Below are positions 8,070 to 17,856 of a DNA stretch of 46,379 nt, one piece after another (the stretch's first letter is position 1; every line of letters starts with the position of its first letter). A program made the position numbers and the translations under genes. The notes below the pieces were generated by a model. That model worked only from the letters and a program-made list of their open reading frames with translations. It was not told where the DNA came from and did no database searches. The stretch is from NCBI RefSeq assembly GCF_006636215.1, contig NZ_VIFM01000069.1, positions 1-46,379 on the forward strand. Reading direction: 5' to 3'. Origin of the DNA: Myxococcus llanfairpwllgwyngyllgogerychwyrndrobwllllantysiliogogogochensis. Lineage in GTDB: Bacteria; Myxococcota; Myxococcia; Myxococcales; Myxococcaceae.

Positions 8070-8444
8070 ATGGCTCCAGCCAGTCCCGTCCGGGGCATGC
8101 TGCTCTGCCATGCGGGCCCGCATCGGCTCGCCTTCGCCGCGCATGAGGTGCTGTCCATCACCTCGCCGGGCGAGGAGGCGGACGCGGCCTCCGCCGGGCT
8201 GGCCTTCCACGCGCCGGCGGGTGCCACCCGGGTGTTGGTGGCGATTTCGGGCGGCGCGGTGGGGGTGGACACGCTCGAAATCGACGCGGAGTCGCATCCG
8301 GTGCTGCCCGCGCCCTGTGTGACGGTGCATGCCTCGGGCGGCAGTCTGCGGGGCTTCGTGCTGGCGCGTGGGGTGTTGTGGCCGTTGTTGGGGCTGGCGG
8401 ACTTCGAGCGCTTCCTGCGGGGCGTGGCCCGGGGGGCGGCATGA
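8070..8444 (+). CDS. Divergent CheW-like protein
   Basis: 124 residues. GMLLCHAGPHRLAFAAHEVL fits the first CheW strand set (ligand-free beta barrel entry), and GFVLARGVLWPLLGLADF fits the RG...P...L core of CheW with Asp replaced by Gly-Leu. It is shorter than a typical CheW and lacks much of the second subdomain. Position between cheW and an mcp gene, with ATGA coupling to the latter, supports a chemosensory role, perhaps as a second adaptor like FrzB in the Frz system. That comparison is inference. Confidence 0.7.
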   Translation: MAPASPVRGMLLCHAGPHRLAFAAHEVLSITSPGEEADAASAGLAFHAPAGATRVLVAISGGAVGVDTLEIDAESHPVLPAPCVTVHASGGSLRGFVLARGVLWPLLGLADFERFLRGVARGAA

Positions 8445-10231
8445 CGGCGCCCACGGACTTGCGGGGCCTGGCCCGGTGGCTGGCGCGTCCGGTGGCGCCG
8501 GCCAGCACCCTGGGCATCTCCCTGGCGCTGCTGCATGGCCTGCTCACGGATGCACTTCCCGTCGCTTCGTGGATGCGCTTCCTGGTGCTCGTCGTCGTCG
8601 TCACCGCGCTGTCGCTGTGGCTCATCCAGCAGCACGCGAGGCGCTCGCTGCGGGTGTTGTATGCCGTGGGAGCCGGGCAGCTGCAGGCCACGCCGGAGCA
8701 TCTGAAGTCGGCGCTGTTGGAGGCCCGGGGTTTTCCCGAGCGGTGCTTCTCCTTCGCCCTCCAGAGCTGGCTCGTGGGCGCCGTCGTCGTGGCCTTCGTC
8801 TTCATTCCCTGGGCGGATGCGCCGCTGTCGCTGGGGCCGCGCATCCTGCTCGTCGGTGCGTCGCTGGGCTCGCTGACGGCGCTGCTCATCTATCTGCTGG
8901 TGGTGCGTCGCTGCCGGGAGGCGGTGGAGCTCATCGCGGCCCGTGGCCTTTCCCCGCTGGAGGTGGTGGCCACGGCGCCGCCCCGGCGGTTGCACATCCG
9001 CCGCCGCATGGTGCTCTTCACCGCCATCGCGGTGCTCACGCCGTCGCTGTTCATCCTCGACGCCACCGTCACCCGCACCCTGCGCGCCATGGATGACGTG
9101 GTGCTGGCCCGCTCGCCGCTGGAGCAGGACGCGGCGCTGCGGCGGGCGGATGACGGGCGGGGGCTGGCGGTGGCGGGGCTCGTCGCCATCCTCGTGCTGC
9201 TGACGGCGCACCTGGGGGGCACGGTCATCGCGGCGCCCCTGCGCGCCATCACCGAGGACGCCACCCGTATCGCCCAGGGCGACCTGCGCCCCCCTCGGGT
9301 CATCGCCGCCGAGGACGAGGTGTGGGCCACGTCCGCCGCCTTCGCGCAGATGCAGGCGCAGCTCGGGCAGGCGCTCACGCAGCTGCGGCGCGCGGGCCTC
9401 CAGATTTCCACCACGACGGAGCAGCTCGTCGCCACGTCCGGCGAGCAGGAGTCGGGCGCGGACGAGCAGGCCAGCTCTCTCAACGTGACGAGCGCGACGA
9501 CGGAGGAGCTGGCGCGCTCGGCGCAGCAGATCGCCGGCAACGCGGAGTCGGTGTCCACCATCGCCGAGTCCACGTTCGCCGCCGCGCAGACGGGCCAGCG
9601 GGGCGCCGCCGCCTTCCTGGGCGCCATGCAGCGCATGAAGCAGGACAACCAGGCCATCGCCGACGCGGTGGTGCGGCTCAACAAGCGCGTGCAGCAGATT
9701 GGCAAGGTGGTGGAGTTCATCAACGAGATCGCCGACAAGTCGGACCTGCTGGCGCTCAACGCGGAGCTGGAGGGCACCAAGGCGGGCGAGGTGGGGCGGG
9801 GCTTCTCGCTGGTGGCCGCGGAGATGCGGCGGCTGGCGGAGAACGTCATCCGGTCCACCAAGGCGATTGAGCAGCTCATCGCGGAGATTCGCGACGCCAC
9901 CCATGCGGCGGTGATGGCCACCGAGGCAGGGCTGAAGGCGATGGATGCGGGCACGGTGCTGGCGGCCGAGGTGGACGAGAGTCTGAGCCTCATCCTGGAG
10001 CTGGCGCGACAGACGTCCCATGCGGTGCGCAGCATCTCCCTGGCCACGCAGCAGCAGCAGACGGGCACCGACCAGCTCGCCGCCGCCATGGGGGACATCC
10101 TGCGCGTCACCGAGCAGAACTCGGCGGCCACCAAGCAGATGGCGGTGGCCAACGCGGACCTGTCCACCCTGTCGAGGGACCTCAAGCGCGTGGTAGAGCG
10201 CTTCCACGTCGTGGCCGGGGAGGACGCATGA
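8441..10231 (+). CDS. Methyl-accepting chemotaxis protein 1, polytopic
   Basis: 596 residues from the ATG that overlaps the preceding stop (ATGA). The N-terminal 260 residues contain about six hydrophobic segments with short loops instead of one large periplasmic domain. A HAMP-like region follows (APLRAITEDATRIAQGDLRP). The cytoplasmic coiled coil has a variant hairpin tip: EIADKSDLLALNAELEGTKA then EVGRGFSLVAAEMRRLAENV. In the usual MCP tip the first part reads ...NAAIEAARAGE, so Ile-Glu-Ala-Ala-Arg is replaced by Leu-Glu-Gly-Thr-Lys. No clear C-terminal CheR-binding pentapeptide is present. It shares strong similarity with the next gene, including identical DNA stretches. Confidence 0.92.
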   Translation: MTAPTDLRGLARWLARPVAPASTLGISLALLHGLLTDALPVASWMRFLVLVVVVTALSLWLIQQHARRSLRVLYAVGAGQLQATPEHLKSALLEARGFPERCFSFALQSWLVGAVVVAFVFIPWADAPLSLGPRILLVGASLGSLTALLIYLLVVRRCREAVELIAARGLSPLEVVATAPPRRLHIRRRMVLFTAIAVLTPSLFILDATVTRTLRAMDDVVLARSPLEQDAALRRADDGRGLAVAGLVAILVLLTAHLGGTVIAAPLRAITEDATRIAQGDLRPPRVIAAEDEVWATSAAFAQMQAQLGQALTQLRRAGLQISTTTEQLVATSGEQESGADEQASSLNVTSATTEELARSAQQIAGNAESVSTIAESTFAAAQTGQRGAAAFLGAMQRMKQDNQAIADAVVRLNKRVQQIGKVVEFINEIADKSDLLALNAELEGTKAGEVGRGFSLVAAEMRRLAENVIRSTKAIEQLIAEIRDATHAAVMATEAGLKAMDAGTVLAAEVDESLSLILELARQTSHAVRSISLATQQQQTGTDQLAAAMGDILRVTEQNSAATKQMAVANADLSTLSRDLKRVVERFHVVAGEDA

Positions 10232-12045
10232 GCGCGCGCGGTGGCTCCCGGCGGGCCTCGTTCAGCCGGCACCTGATGCTCCCCGTGCCGCTGGCCAACC
10301 TCATGGGCGCGGCGCTCGGGCTGCACTACGCCCGGCTCACGCTCTCCGATGCGCTGGCGGAGGAGGGGCGGCTGTCATGGCTGCTCCAACTGGGCGGATT
10401 GTTGTGCGGGGTGGCCATGGCGGTGGGCGCGGCGGCGGCGCTGGGCCGGCTGCGCACCCTGCGCGGGCTGGAGCGCGGGGATGTCCCCGTGACGCCGGAG
10501 TCCCTGAAGGCGGCGGTGCTGGAGGTGACGCGTGCGCCGGACGAGGCCTTCCTGGGCTCGCTGGGGCTGTGGCTGCTCACCACCGTGGGCCTGGGTGCCT
10601 CGCTGTGGGGGCTGGCGGGCGCGGACATGGACATGTCCCGACGTATCGCGGGGCTGGGGCTGTTGTTCGGCCCGCTGACGGCGCTGCTCGTCCACTGCCT
10701 GGTCATCCTGCGCTCGCGCAAGGTGGTGCTGTGGCTGGCGGAGCTGGGCATGACGCACTCGCAGCTCATCGCGGCCATGCCCCGGCGGGCGGAGATTCGC
10801 GCGCGACTGGTGGCCTTCGCCTTCATCTCCGTGGTGACTCCGGCGGTGTTGTCGGTGCAGCTCTCCTCTGCGCTGGGGGAGCGGGCCCTGGCCCAGTTGG
10901 TGGCGTATGGCGAGCCCACGGCGGCGCTGGCCTCGGCGCTGCGTCTGGAGGCACTGGCCTCGGGAGGGCCGCTGGTGCTGCTCGTCTTCGGACTGGCGCT
11001 CACCACGGCGTACCTGGGAGGCACGCTGCTGGGGCGGCCTTTGCGAGAGCTGTCGAGCGAGGCGCGGCGCATCGCCGAGGGTGACCTGGCGAGCCCGCGC
11101 GTGGTGCCGGCGGAGGATGAAATCTGGGACGTGTCCGCCGCCTTCACGACCATGCGCGCGCACCTGGCGGACGTGATGTCGCAGTTGCAGCGGGCCGGGG
11201 CGCAGATTTCCGCCACCACCGAGGAGATTCTCACCACCTCCGGGCGCTACGAGATGGGGGCCGCGGAGCAGGCCAGCTCCCTGGACCAGACGAGCGCGAC
11301 GACTGAGGAGCTGGCACGGTCGGCGCGGCAGATCGCCGAGAACGCGGGCTCGGTGGCGCAGATTGCCCAGCGCACGTTGGGGGCGGCGCAGCAGGGGCAG
11401 CGCAGCGCGGAGTCGTTCCTGGGGTCGATGGAGCGGATGCGCCAGGACAACGGTGCCATCGCCTCCGCGGTGGTGCGGCTCAACAAGCGCGTCCAGCAGA
11501 TTGGCAAGATTGTCGAGTTCATCAACGGCGTGGCCGACAAGTCGGACTTGCTGGCGCTGAACGCGGAGCTGGAGGGCACCAAGTCGGCGGAGGTGGGCCG
11601 GGGCTTCTCGCTGGTGGCCGCGGAGATGCGGCGGCTGGCGGAGAACGTGCTGGAGTCGACCAAGGAAATCGAGGGGCTCATCGAGGAGGTCCGCGAGGCC
11701 TCGGCCGCGGCGGTGTCCGCCACGGAAGGCGGCGTGCGCGCGGTGGAGACGGGGACGACGCTGGCGCAGCAGGTGTCGGAGTCGCTGCGGCAAATCACGA
11801 AGCTCGCGGGGAAGACGTCGGACGCGGTGCGCAGCATCTCCCTGGCCACGCAGCAGCAGCAGACGGGCACCGACCAGCTCGCGGAGACGATGGCGGACAT
11901 CCTGCGCATCACCCAGCAGAGCCTCAATGCCACCAAGCAGGTGAGCAGCGCGAACACGGACCTGCTCGTGCTGGCGCGTGACTTGCGGGAAGTGGTGGAG
12001 CGGTTCCAGATTGGGCAGGAGACGCTGCGGGAGGAGGGCGGGTGA
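10228..12045 (+). CDS. Methyl-accepting chemotaxis protein 2, polytopic paralogue
   Basis: 605 residues, ATGA-coupled to the first mcp. Same plan: N-terminal multi-span membrane region (about residues 10-280), HAMP-like segment ending EGDLASPRVV, and a coiled coil with tip GVADKSDLLALNAELEGTKS, then the same GRGFSLVAAEMRRLAENV. The N-terminal regions of the two paralogues are clearly related but diverged, while the signalling tips are almost identical in DNA, including a 59-base identical tract (10022-10080 and 11824-11882). This suggests tandem duplication with selection or gene conversion on the tip. It is coupled to cheA through GTGA. Confidence 0.92.
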   Translation: MSARGGSRRASFSRHLMLPVPLANLMGAALGLHYARLTLSDALAEEGRLSWLLQLGGLLCGVAMAVGAAAALGRLRTLRGLERGDVPVTPESLKAAVLEVTRAPDEAFLGSLGLWLLTTVGLGASLWGLAGADMDMSRRIAGLGLLFGPLTALLVHCLVILRSRKVVLWLAELGMTHSQLIAAMPRRAEIRARLVAFAFISVVTPAVLSVQLSSALGERALAQLVAYGEPTAALASALRLEALASGGPLVLLVFGLALTTAYLGGTLLGRPLRELSSEARRIAEGDLASPRVVPAEDEIWDVSAAFTTMRAHLADVMSQLQRAGAQISATTEEILTTSGRYEMGAAEQASSLDQTSATTEELARSARQIAENAGSVAQIAQRTLGAAQQGQRSAESFLGSMERMRQDNGAIASAVVRLNKRVQQIGKIVEFINGVADKSDLLALNAELEGTKSAEVGRGFSLVAAEMRRLAENVLESTKEIEGLIEEVREASAAAVSATEGGVRAVETGTTLAQQVSESLRQITKLAGKTSDAVRSISLATQQQQTGTDQLAETMADILRITQQSLNATKQVSSANTDLLVLARDLREVVERFQIGQETLREEGG

Positions 12046-14798
12046 ACCCGAGCGAGCGCCTCCTCAGGCAGTTCCGGGACCTGGTGACGGTGCGCCTGGA
12101 GCGCATCAACCGGGCGCTCATGGAGCTGGAGGCGGGGGCGAGCGTGGAGGCGGGCCGGGGCGCGCTGCGCGAGCTGCACGGGCTCAAGGGCGAGGCCCGG
12201 ATGATGGGCTTCGACGACATCAACGTGCTGGTGCACGAGATGGAGGAGTTGGTCCGCTGCACGGAGCCTCGGCGGTATGCGTTGTCGGCCGACTCCACGG
12301 ACGCGTTGCTCAGCGCCGCGGACGTGGTGCTGGTGCTGTCGGGTGCCCAGCCCTCGGCCGAGGCGTCGCCCGAGGTCGGGCGGCTCGTGGTCTGGCTCCA
12401 GACGTGTACTCGCGCGGAGGCGGAAGGGCTGCCGGCCGTGGGGAGCCCGACGGAGGCCGCCAGGCAGGAGTCCTCGGTGTCCCGTCGAGTCGACGCGGGC
12501 GAGTCGCTGGCCGCGCTGGCCCGAGCCGCCGCCGTGGCTTCCGAGTCGAGCTCCGCGAGTTCATTTCCGGGGGGCGCGGAGGGCAAGGGCGTCGCGACTC
12601 CTGGGGCAACTCGCGACACATCGTCTCCGAGCACTGGGATGGGGCGTGTCGGAGGAGCTTCCTTCGATGGACCTCCTCGGAGCGAATCGACGGGCACCGG
12701 GATGGGAAGGGCGGGCGGCGGCGCTTCCGTCGATGGGACTGCGCGGGGCGAGTCGGGCAGCGGAATGGAGCGTGTCGGAGGAGGCGCTTCCGGAGAGGGA
12801 ACTCCTCGGCGTGGCTCGGGCACGGGGATGTGGCGGGTCAGTGGTAGCGCGCCCCTGGAGAGCCCGCCTCGGACCACGGCGGGAACCCAGCTACCGACGG
12901 GCGGCACGTCTGCGTCGTCGCGCGCACGGAACTGGCCTTCCGTGCCCCGTCCGGAGGGTGCTCCCGCCGCGAGCCCTTCTCGGGCCGGTCCCGGCGCAGG
13001 GGCCTTGCTGACGGCCTCGCCGGCGACTTCATCCAGCACGGGAACTCGTGCTCCTGTTCCCGCTGGAGGGCAGCAAGGCGGTGCCACGGCGGTGTCCCGT
13101 CAGCCCGAGACGCGCATGGACGCGGTGCGCATCGATGTGGCCAGCCTGGACCTGTTGACGAGCGCGGTGACCAACCTGGCCCAGGTGGCGCGGCGACGTG
13201 AGCGCGCCAACGCTCGGCGGCTGGCCCTGGCCCGGGAGCTCGGGCAACTGGCCCGCGCGGCGGAGGACCTGGGCCCGGCGGCGGTGGCCCTGGTGGCCCG
13301 TCTGGGCACGGCCAAGGAACTGGCCGCCGACCTTCATCGCGAGTCCAAGCTCCTGTCCAACGAGGAACTCCGAGACCTGGGCCTCGTGGTGGAGGAGGTG
13401 CAGGGCCTGCGGATGCTGCCGCTGTCCGTCCTCTTCGAGCCCTACCCGCGCATGGTCCGCGACCTGTCGCGCGCCCTGGGCAAGGAAGTGGAACTCGTCG
13501 TCGACGGAGAGGACACGCGCGCGGACCGGGCCGTGGTGGAGGCGCTGCGCGAGCCGCTGATGCACCTGGTGCGCAACGCCCTGGACCACGGCCTGGAGAC
13601 GCGGGTGGACCGGGTGACGTCGGGCAAGCACCCTCGGGGGTGCCTCACGCTGCGCGCCGCGCGAGAGGGCAGTCGCATCATCCTCCGCGTCGAGGACGAC
13701 GGCCTGGGCCTGGACCCCGCCGAGCTGCGCCGGGTCGCCGTGCGCCGGGGCACTCTGGACGAGAGCGCCGCCAACGCCCTGTCGGATGCCGCGGCCCGCG
13801 AGCTCATCTTCCTGTCCGGCTTCACCTCGCGCGAGGTCGTCACCGACGTGTCCGGTCGGGGCGTGGGGCTCGATGCCGTGCGCGCCTCCATCCAGGGGTT
13901 GGGCGGGGACGTGGGCGTGGAGTCCGCGCCCGGGTGGGGCACCATCTTCGAGCTGCGCGTCCCCGTCTCCCTCACCGTGGCTCCGCTGCTCTTCGTCCAG
14001 GTGGGCCAGGAGACGCTCGCGCTGAGCGCCACCCACGTCTCGCGAGCGCTCAAGGTGGAGCCCGTGCACCTGTGCGAGGTGGCCGGCCGGCCCTCGCTGC
14101 TGGTGGAGGGCAGGGTGCTCCCGCTGGCCTCCCTGGGCTCGCTCCTGGGTCTTGCTCCGGAGCGGGAGGTGCGCGAGGGCGAGCTCGTCCTGGTGGTGCG
14201 CAGCCAGAGCGGCGCCGCCGCCGTCGTGGTGGACCGGGTCCTGGAGGAGCGTGTCCAGGCCATCCTCCCCCTGCGTGGCGTGCTGGCCCGGTTCGGCCAC
14301 CTGGCGGGGGCCACGTCCCTGGCGGACGGGAGGCTCGCGATGGTCCTGTCCGCCGCCTGGCTCACCGCCAGCGCGCATGGGACCTCCCCCCTGAAGCTGC
14401 CCCGCTCGGCCGTGCCCGGGGCTGAGTCCCGGCGACGCCGCATCCTCGTCGTGGACGATTCGCCGCTCACCCGGGAGCTCATCTCCAACCTCCTGGAGGC
14501 CGTGGGGTATGACACGGTGATGGCCGCCGATGGTGCGGACGCGCTGGACGCCCTGGAAGGGGCGTCGGTGGACCTCGTCGTGACGGACCTGGAGATGCCG
14601 GGGATGGACGGCCTGGAGCTGACCCGGCGCCTGAAGGGGCACCCCACCCAGGCCCGGCTACCCGTCGTCATCCTCACCACCCGTGGTGGCGAGGAGGACC
14701 GGCGGCGTGGGCTGGCGGCCGGGGCGGACGGCTACATCACCAAGGGAGATCTGGTGCGCCAGGACCTGGTGGATGTGGTGGGCCGGCTCTTGTCCTGA
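12042..14798 (+). CDS. cheA: CheA histidine kinase with C-terminal receiver domain (FrzE-like layout)
   Basis: 918 residues starting at GTG overlapping the mcp stop. Order: Hpt domain (1-100, phospho-acceptor His46 in [12 protein letters not shown]), a long Ser/Gly/Pro-rich linker (about 110-350) with 21-residue repeats, dimerisation helices (about 365-450), HATPase with N box [13 protein letters not shown]1 VEDDGLGLD and G2 GRGVGLDAV, a CheW-like domain (about 650-780), and a receiver domain (about 805-918) with Asp in [12 protein letters not shown]. This is the hybrid arrangement of FrzE. No separate CheY is in the operon, so the fused receiver may be the output or a phosphate sink. Confidence 0.94.
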   Translation: MNPSERLLRQFRDLVTVRLERINRALMELEAGASVEAGRGALRELHGLKGEARMMGFDDINVLVHEMEELVRCTEPRRYALSADSTDALLSAADVVLVLSGAQPSAEASPEVGRLVVWLQTCTRAEAEGLPAVGSPTEAARQESSVSRRVDAGESLAALARAAAVASESSSASSFPGGAEGKGVATPGATRDTSSPSTGMGRVGGASFDGPPRSESTGTGMGRAGGGASVDGTARGESGSGMERVGGGASGEGTPRRGSGTGMWRVSGSAPLESPPRTTAGTQLPTGGTSASSRARNWPSVPRPEGAPAASPSRAGPGAGALLTASPATSSSTGTRAPVPAGGQQGGATAVSRQPETRMDAVRIDVASLDLLTSAVTNLAQVARRRERANARRLALARELGQLARAAEDLGPAAVALVARLGTAKELAADLHRESKLLSNEELRDLGLVVEEVQGLRMLPLSVLFEPYPRMVRDLSRALGKEVELVVDGEDTRADRAVVEALREPLMHLVRNALDHGLETRVDRVTSGKHPRGCLTLRAAREGSRIILRVEDDGLGLDPAELRRVAVRRGTLDESAANALSDAAARELIFLSGFTSREVVTDVSGRGVGLDAVRASIQGLGGDVGVESAPGWGTIFELRVPVSLTVAPLLFVQVGQETLALSATHVSRALKVEPVHLCEVAGRPSLLVEGRVLPLASLGSLLGLAPEREVREGELVLVVRSQSGAAAVVVDRVLEERVQAILPLRGVLARFGHLAGATSLADGRLAMVLSAAWLTASAHGTSPLKLPRSAVPGAESRRRRILVVDDSPLTRELISNLLEAVGYDTVMAADGADALDALEGASVDLVVTDLEMPGMDGLELTRRLKGHPTQARLPVVILTTRGGEEDRRRGLAAGADGYITKGDLVRQDLVDVVGRLLS
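12639..12878 (+). repeat. 63-base tandem repeats in the cheA linker
   Basis: Units of 21 codons starting with Met at 12639, 12702, 12765 and a degraded fourth at 12828. The amino-acid pattern is M-G-R-V-G-G-G-A-S-x-x-G-x-x-R-x-x-S-x-x-G. The repeats lengthen the flexible linker between Hpt and kinase core. Confidence 0.75.
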
Positions 14799-14877
14799 AG
14801 GGTCCCCTCTCAACCTCCTGAGGACAGGGCGAGCATTGGCTATACTCGCCACCTCGCGTACGGGGTATGGACAGGGC

Positions 14878-15936
14878 ATGGGCAAGAAAGTGTCGGTGCT
14901 GGTGGTCGATGACTCACTCATCTGCCGACAGCTCATCTGCGAGGCGCTGAGCAAGGACCCCGACATCGAGGTCGTCGGTTCCTGCGCGGACGGCAAGCAG
15001 GCCGTGGAGATGACCAAGGAGCTGCGCCCTCACGTCATCACCATGGACGTGGACATGCCCGTCATGGACGGGTTGACGGCCACCGAGCACATCATGGCCG
15101 AGTGCCCCACCCCCATCCTGGTGCTGACGGCCGACCCGCGCTCGCAGGCGCCGGAGCTGACGTACCGCGCGCTGGAGCTGGGCGCGCTCGCGCTGCAAAT
15201 CAAGCCCGCCATCGACGCCGGCCCCGAGGCGTGGAACCTGGTGCGGGAAATCAAGCTGCTCTCCTCGGTGCGCGTCATCCGCCACCTGCGCCGCTCCCAG
15301 AAGGGGAACATCACCCCTCCTCGGGTGACGACGTCGGTGCTGCCCGCGGTGTCCATGGGCGTGGTGGTGGTGGCCGCGAGCACGGGCGGGCCGCAGGTGC
15401 TGTACCGGATGCTCTCCGAGTTGCCGCCGGACTTCCCGGCGCCCATCGTCATCGTCCAGCACATCAACGCCGCCTTCGCGGAGTCGCTGGCGGGGTGGCT
15501 GGGCAACACGAGCCGGTTGAAGGTGCGGCTGGCGCAGGACGGCGAGCCGCTGATGCCGGGGCACGTGCTCATCGCCCCGCCGGGGTTGCACACCATGATT
15601 CCCTTCCGGGGGCGCGTGGCGCTCAAGGCGGGCGTGGAGCGGGACGGGCACATGCCGTCCGGGACGACGCTGCTGGAGAGCGCGGCCAGGACCTACGGCC
15701 GCCGGGCAGTGGGGTTGGTGCTGACGGGCATGGGCGCGGACGGCGCGGAGGGGCTTCTGGCCATCCGTCAGGCGGGAGGGCTGACGCTCGCGCAGAACGA
15801 GGAGTCCTGCGTGGTGTTCGGCATGCCCGGCGCGGCGGTGGAGCGCAAGGCGGTGGACCACCTCATCCATGGGGACGAAGTCGCCGCCACGCTGGCGCGA
15901 CTGGCCCGGGGTGAGTCGCTCGCAGTGGGGCGCTGA
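14878..15936 (+). CDS. cheB: CheB protein-glutamate methylesterase
   Basis: 352 residues from ATG 14878, where the receiver domain begins ([19 protein letters not shown]). Receiver at 1-125 with Asp in [12 protein letters not shown]; methylesterase at about 160-345 with Ser in [10 protein letters not shown], His in [10 protein letters not shown] and Asp in [11 protein letters not shown]. It removes methyl groups from MCP glutamates for adaptation. The 79-base gap after cheA contains no hairpin, so it is likely in the same operon. The DQ/E residues at the expected MCP methylation helices are consistent with a complete adaptation pair with CheR. Confidence 0.95.
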   Translation: MGKKVSVLVVDDSLICRQLICEALSKDPDIEVVGSCADGKQAVEMTKELRPHVITMDVDMPVMDGLTATEHIMAECPTPILVLTADPRSQAPELTYRALELGALALQIKPAIDAGPEAWNLVREIKLLSSVRVIRHLRRSQKGNITPPRVTTSVLPAVSMGVVVVAASTGGPQVLYRMLSELPPDFPAPIVIVQHINAAFAESLAGWLGNTSRLKVRLAQDGEPLMPGHVLIAPPGLHTMIPFRGRVALKAGVERDGHMPSGTTLLESAARTYGRRAVGLVLTGMGADGAEGLLAIRQAGGLTLAQNEESCVVFGMPGAAVERKAVDHLIHGDEVAATLARLARGESLAVGR

Positions 15937-15943
15937 GCCGCCA

Positions 15944-17773
15944 GTGCGTGCTCCGGGCGCGCCATGGGCTTCCGTGCGCGCCTTCCTCACGGCGCGTACG
16001 GGCATGGCCTTGAGCGGACCTCAGATTCGCCGCCTGGATGATCGGCTGGCGGAGCGGTGTCGCGGGCTGACGCCGCACCAGTACCTGGCCTTCCTCAAGT
16101 CGCCGTCGGGCGCGGCGGAGCTGGAGGGGCTCATCTCCGCGGTGGTGGTGAACAAGACGGACCTCTTCCGAGACGAGGTCCAGCTCACCGACTTCCGGGA
16201 GCGGGTGCTGGCGCCGCTGGTGGCGCGCGCGGGGGGACGGCCGCTCCGAATCTGGAGCGCGGGCTGCTCCACGGGCGAGGAAGTGGCGACGCTGCTGGTC
16301 CTCATGGCGGAGGCGGGCGCCAGTCCTGGCAGCACGGTGTTGGGGACGGACATCTCCGAGGCGGCGCTGCGGAGGGCGTGCGCGCTCTCGTTCGCTCCGG
16401 AGCATCTGCGCCGGGTGCCCGCGGGGCTGCGTGAGCGCTACTTCGTGCCCATGGGCTCGAGGCTGGCGCTGGTGTCGGCGCTGCGTGAGCGCGCCAGCTT
16501 CCAGGTCCACAACCTGATGGACGTGCCCTATCCCCGGCCGGTGGGCGAGAGGCGCTTCGACGTCATCTTCTGCCGCAACGTCCTCATCTACTTCACGGTG
16601 GAGTCGTTCCACCGGACGGTGGCGACGCTGGCTGACAGCCTCGCGCCCGGGGGGACGCTGGTGCTGTCCGCGTCGGAGCCCTTGCTCCAGGTGCCTCCGA
16701 CGCTGCGGGTGGAGCGCACGGCGGCGGCATTCTTTCACGTCCGCGTCGAAGAATCCGGAGCAGGGCAGGGGGCGCCGCATCCTGGCAACGAGGTCCCGGT
16801 GGCTTCCTTCGGAAAGGCCGCGGCCCCTGGTGTTCCAGGCCGGTCATCGGCGGCCGAGGGCGCAGTGCGGTCTGGCGCACGGGATTCCGGCCGGACCTCG
16901 GCGTCGGGAGCGAGCCGAGCGTCGTTGATTCCCATCGAGGCGGGTCGGGCCTCGGCGTCGAGAGTGGACCGGGAGCCGTCGAGCCCCCTCGACTCGGGAC
17001 GGACGTCCGCGTTGGGAGCAGGCCGGGAGTCTGCGAATCCCGGCGACGCGGGGCGCTCTTTGGCGTCGGGAGCAGGCCGGGAGCCTGCGAAGCCCAGCGA
17101 CGCGGGGCGCTCGTCGGCGTCGGGAGCGGGTCGCGAGCCGTCGAGCCCTCTCGACTCGGGACGGACGTCCGCGTCGGGAGCGGGCCGCGAGCCGTCGAGC
17201 CCCCTCGACTTGGGTCGTGCTACGGCGTCGGGAGTGGGCCGCGAGCCATCGAGCCCCCTCGACTCGGGACGGACGTCCGCGTCGGGAGCAAGCCGGGAGC
17301 CTGCGAATCCCAGCGACGCGGGGCGCTCTTTGGCGTCGGGAGCGGGCCGCGAGCCGTCGAGCCCTCTCGACTCGGGACGGACGTCCGCGTCGGGAGCGGG
17401 TCGGGAGCCCTCGAATCCCCTCGACGCCAGCCGTGTCACCGCACTGCCCTCGCCAGCCTCCGTCGAAGCCGATCTGCTTTTCGCCTGTGTCCTCGACGGA
17501 GCCGCCTCGGGTGTCTCCGACGCGGTGGCGGAGCGGGACTTGCGCCGTTGCCTCTCGCTGGACCCGGACCACGCCGCCGCGCGCTACCTGCTGGGGCTGC
17601 TCCTGGAGCAGTGCCGTCGCCCCCTCGAGGCCGCCGTCGAGTACCGCCGGGCCCTCGAATCCCTGGAGGAAGGCAGGGCCCGCACGGTCCCCTTCTTCCT
17701 CAACCCCGGCCGGCTCCGCGTGGCCTGCGCACACGCCGCCGGACGCCTGTCCCCCCTCGGCGGCAGTCGCTGA
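15944..17773 (+). CDS. cheR: CheR methyltransferase with repeat linker and TPR tail
   Basis: The GTG at 15944, 7 bases after the cheB stop, gives 609 residues; GTG 15977 is an alternative. Residues about 10-80 match CheR_N (ALSGPQIRRLDDRL), 80-270 the SAM-binding domain (IWSAGCSTGEEVATL, then FDVIFCRNVLIYF). Residues 315-494 are ten 18-residue repeats. Residues about 500-600 contain TPR-like helices (DLRRCLSLDPDHAAARYLLG, then RPLEAAVEYRRALE). CheR-TPR fusions occur in alternative-function systems. The enzyme methylates MCP glutamates. The low-complexity linker is unusually long and repetitive for the family. Confidence 0.92.
   Translation: MRAPGAPWASVRAFLTARTGMALSGPQIRRLDDRLAERCRGLTPHQYLAFLKSPSGAAELEGLISAVVVNKTDLFRDEVQLTDFRERVLAPLVARAGGRPLRIWSAGCSTGEEVATLLVLMAEAGASPGSTVLGTDISEAALRRACALSFAPEHLRRVPAGLRERYFVPMGSRLALVSALRERASFQVHNLMDVPYPRPVGERRFDVIFCRNVLIYFTVESFHRTVATLADSLAPGGTLVLSASEPLLQVPPTLRVERTAAAFFHVRVEESGAGQGAPHPGNEVPVASFGKAAAPGVPGRSSAAEGAVRSGARDSGRTSASGASRASLIPIEAGRASASRVDREPSSPLDSGRTSALGAGRESANPGDAGRSLASGAGREPAKPSDAGRSSASGAGREPSSPLDSGRTSASGAGREPSSPLDLGRATASGVGREPSSPLDSGRTSASGASREPANPSDAGRSLASGAGREPSSPLDSGRTSASGAGREPSNPLDASRVTALPSPASVEADLLFACVLDGAASGVSDAVAERDLRRCLSLDPDHAAARYLLGLLLEQCRRPLEAAVEYRRALESLEEGRARTVPFFLNPGRLRVACAHAAGRLSPLGGSR
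16886..17425 (+). repeat. 54-base minisatellite, ten units, in the cheR linker
   Basis: Exactly ten in-frame 18-codon units fill 540 bases. The commonest unit is SGRTSASGAGREPSSPLD; a second type has AGRSLASGAGREPANPSD. The two types are interspersed, which suggests block duplication. Because 54 is a multiple of three, copy-number change keeps the frame. The repeat carries no stop in several other frames on either strand, which creates long spurious open frames. Confidence 0.9.
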
Positions 17774-17856
17774 CAGGGCAGGCGGCCGGGCCGGGATGCC
17801 AGGGGCTTGCGAGAAGTCCGGACGAAGCGCCGATTTGGCCGTAAGATGCCGGCCCC

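Noticed and set aside
7664..10207. Very long minus-strand open frame opposite the cheW and mcp genes
   Set aside because: Low-complexity Arg/His/Gly product with no domain; a shadow of high-GC coding sequence.
16735..17734. Long open frames on the minus strand over the cheR repeat region
   Set aside because: They follow from a 54-base repeat without stops in several frames; they have no ribosome site or recognisable domain and lie opposite a clear cheR gene.
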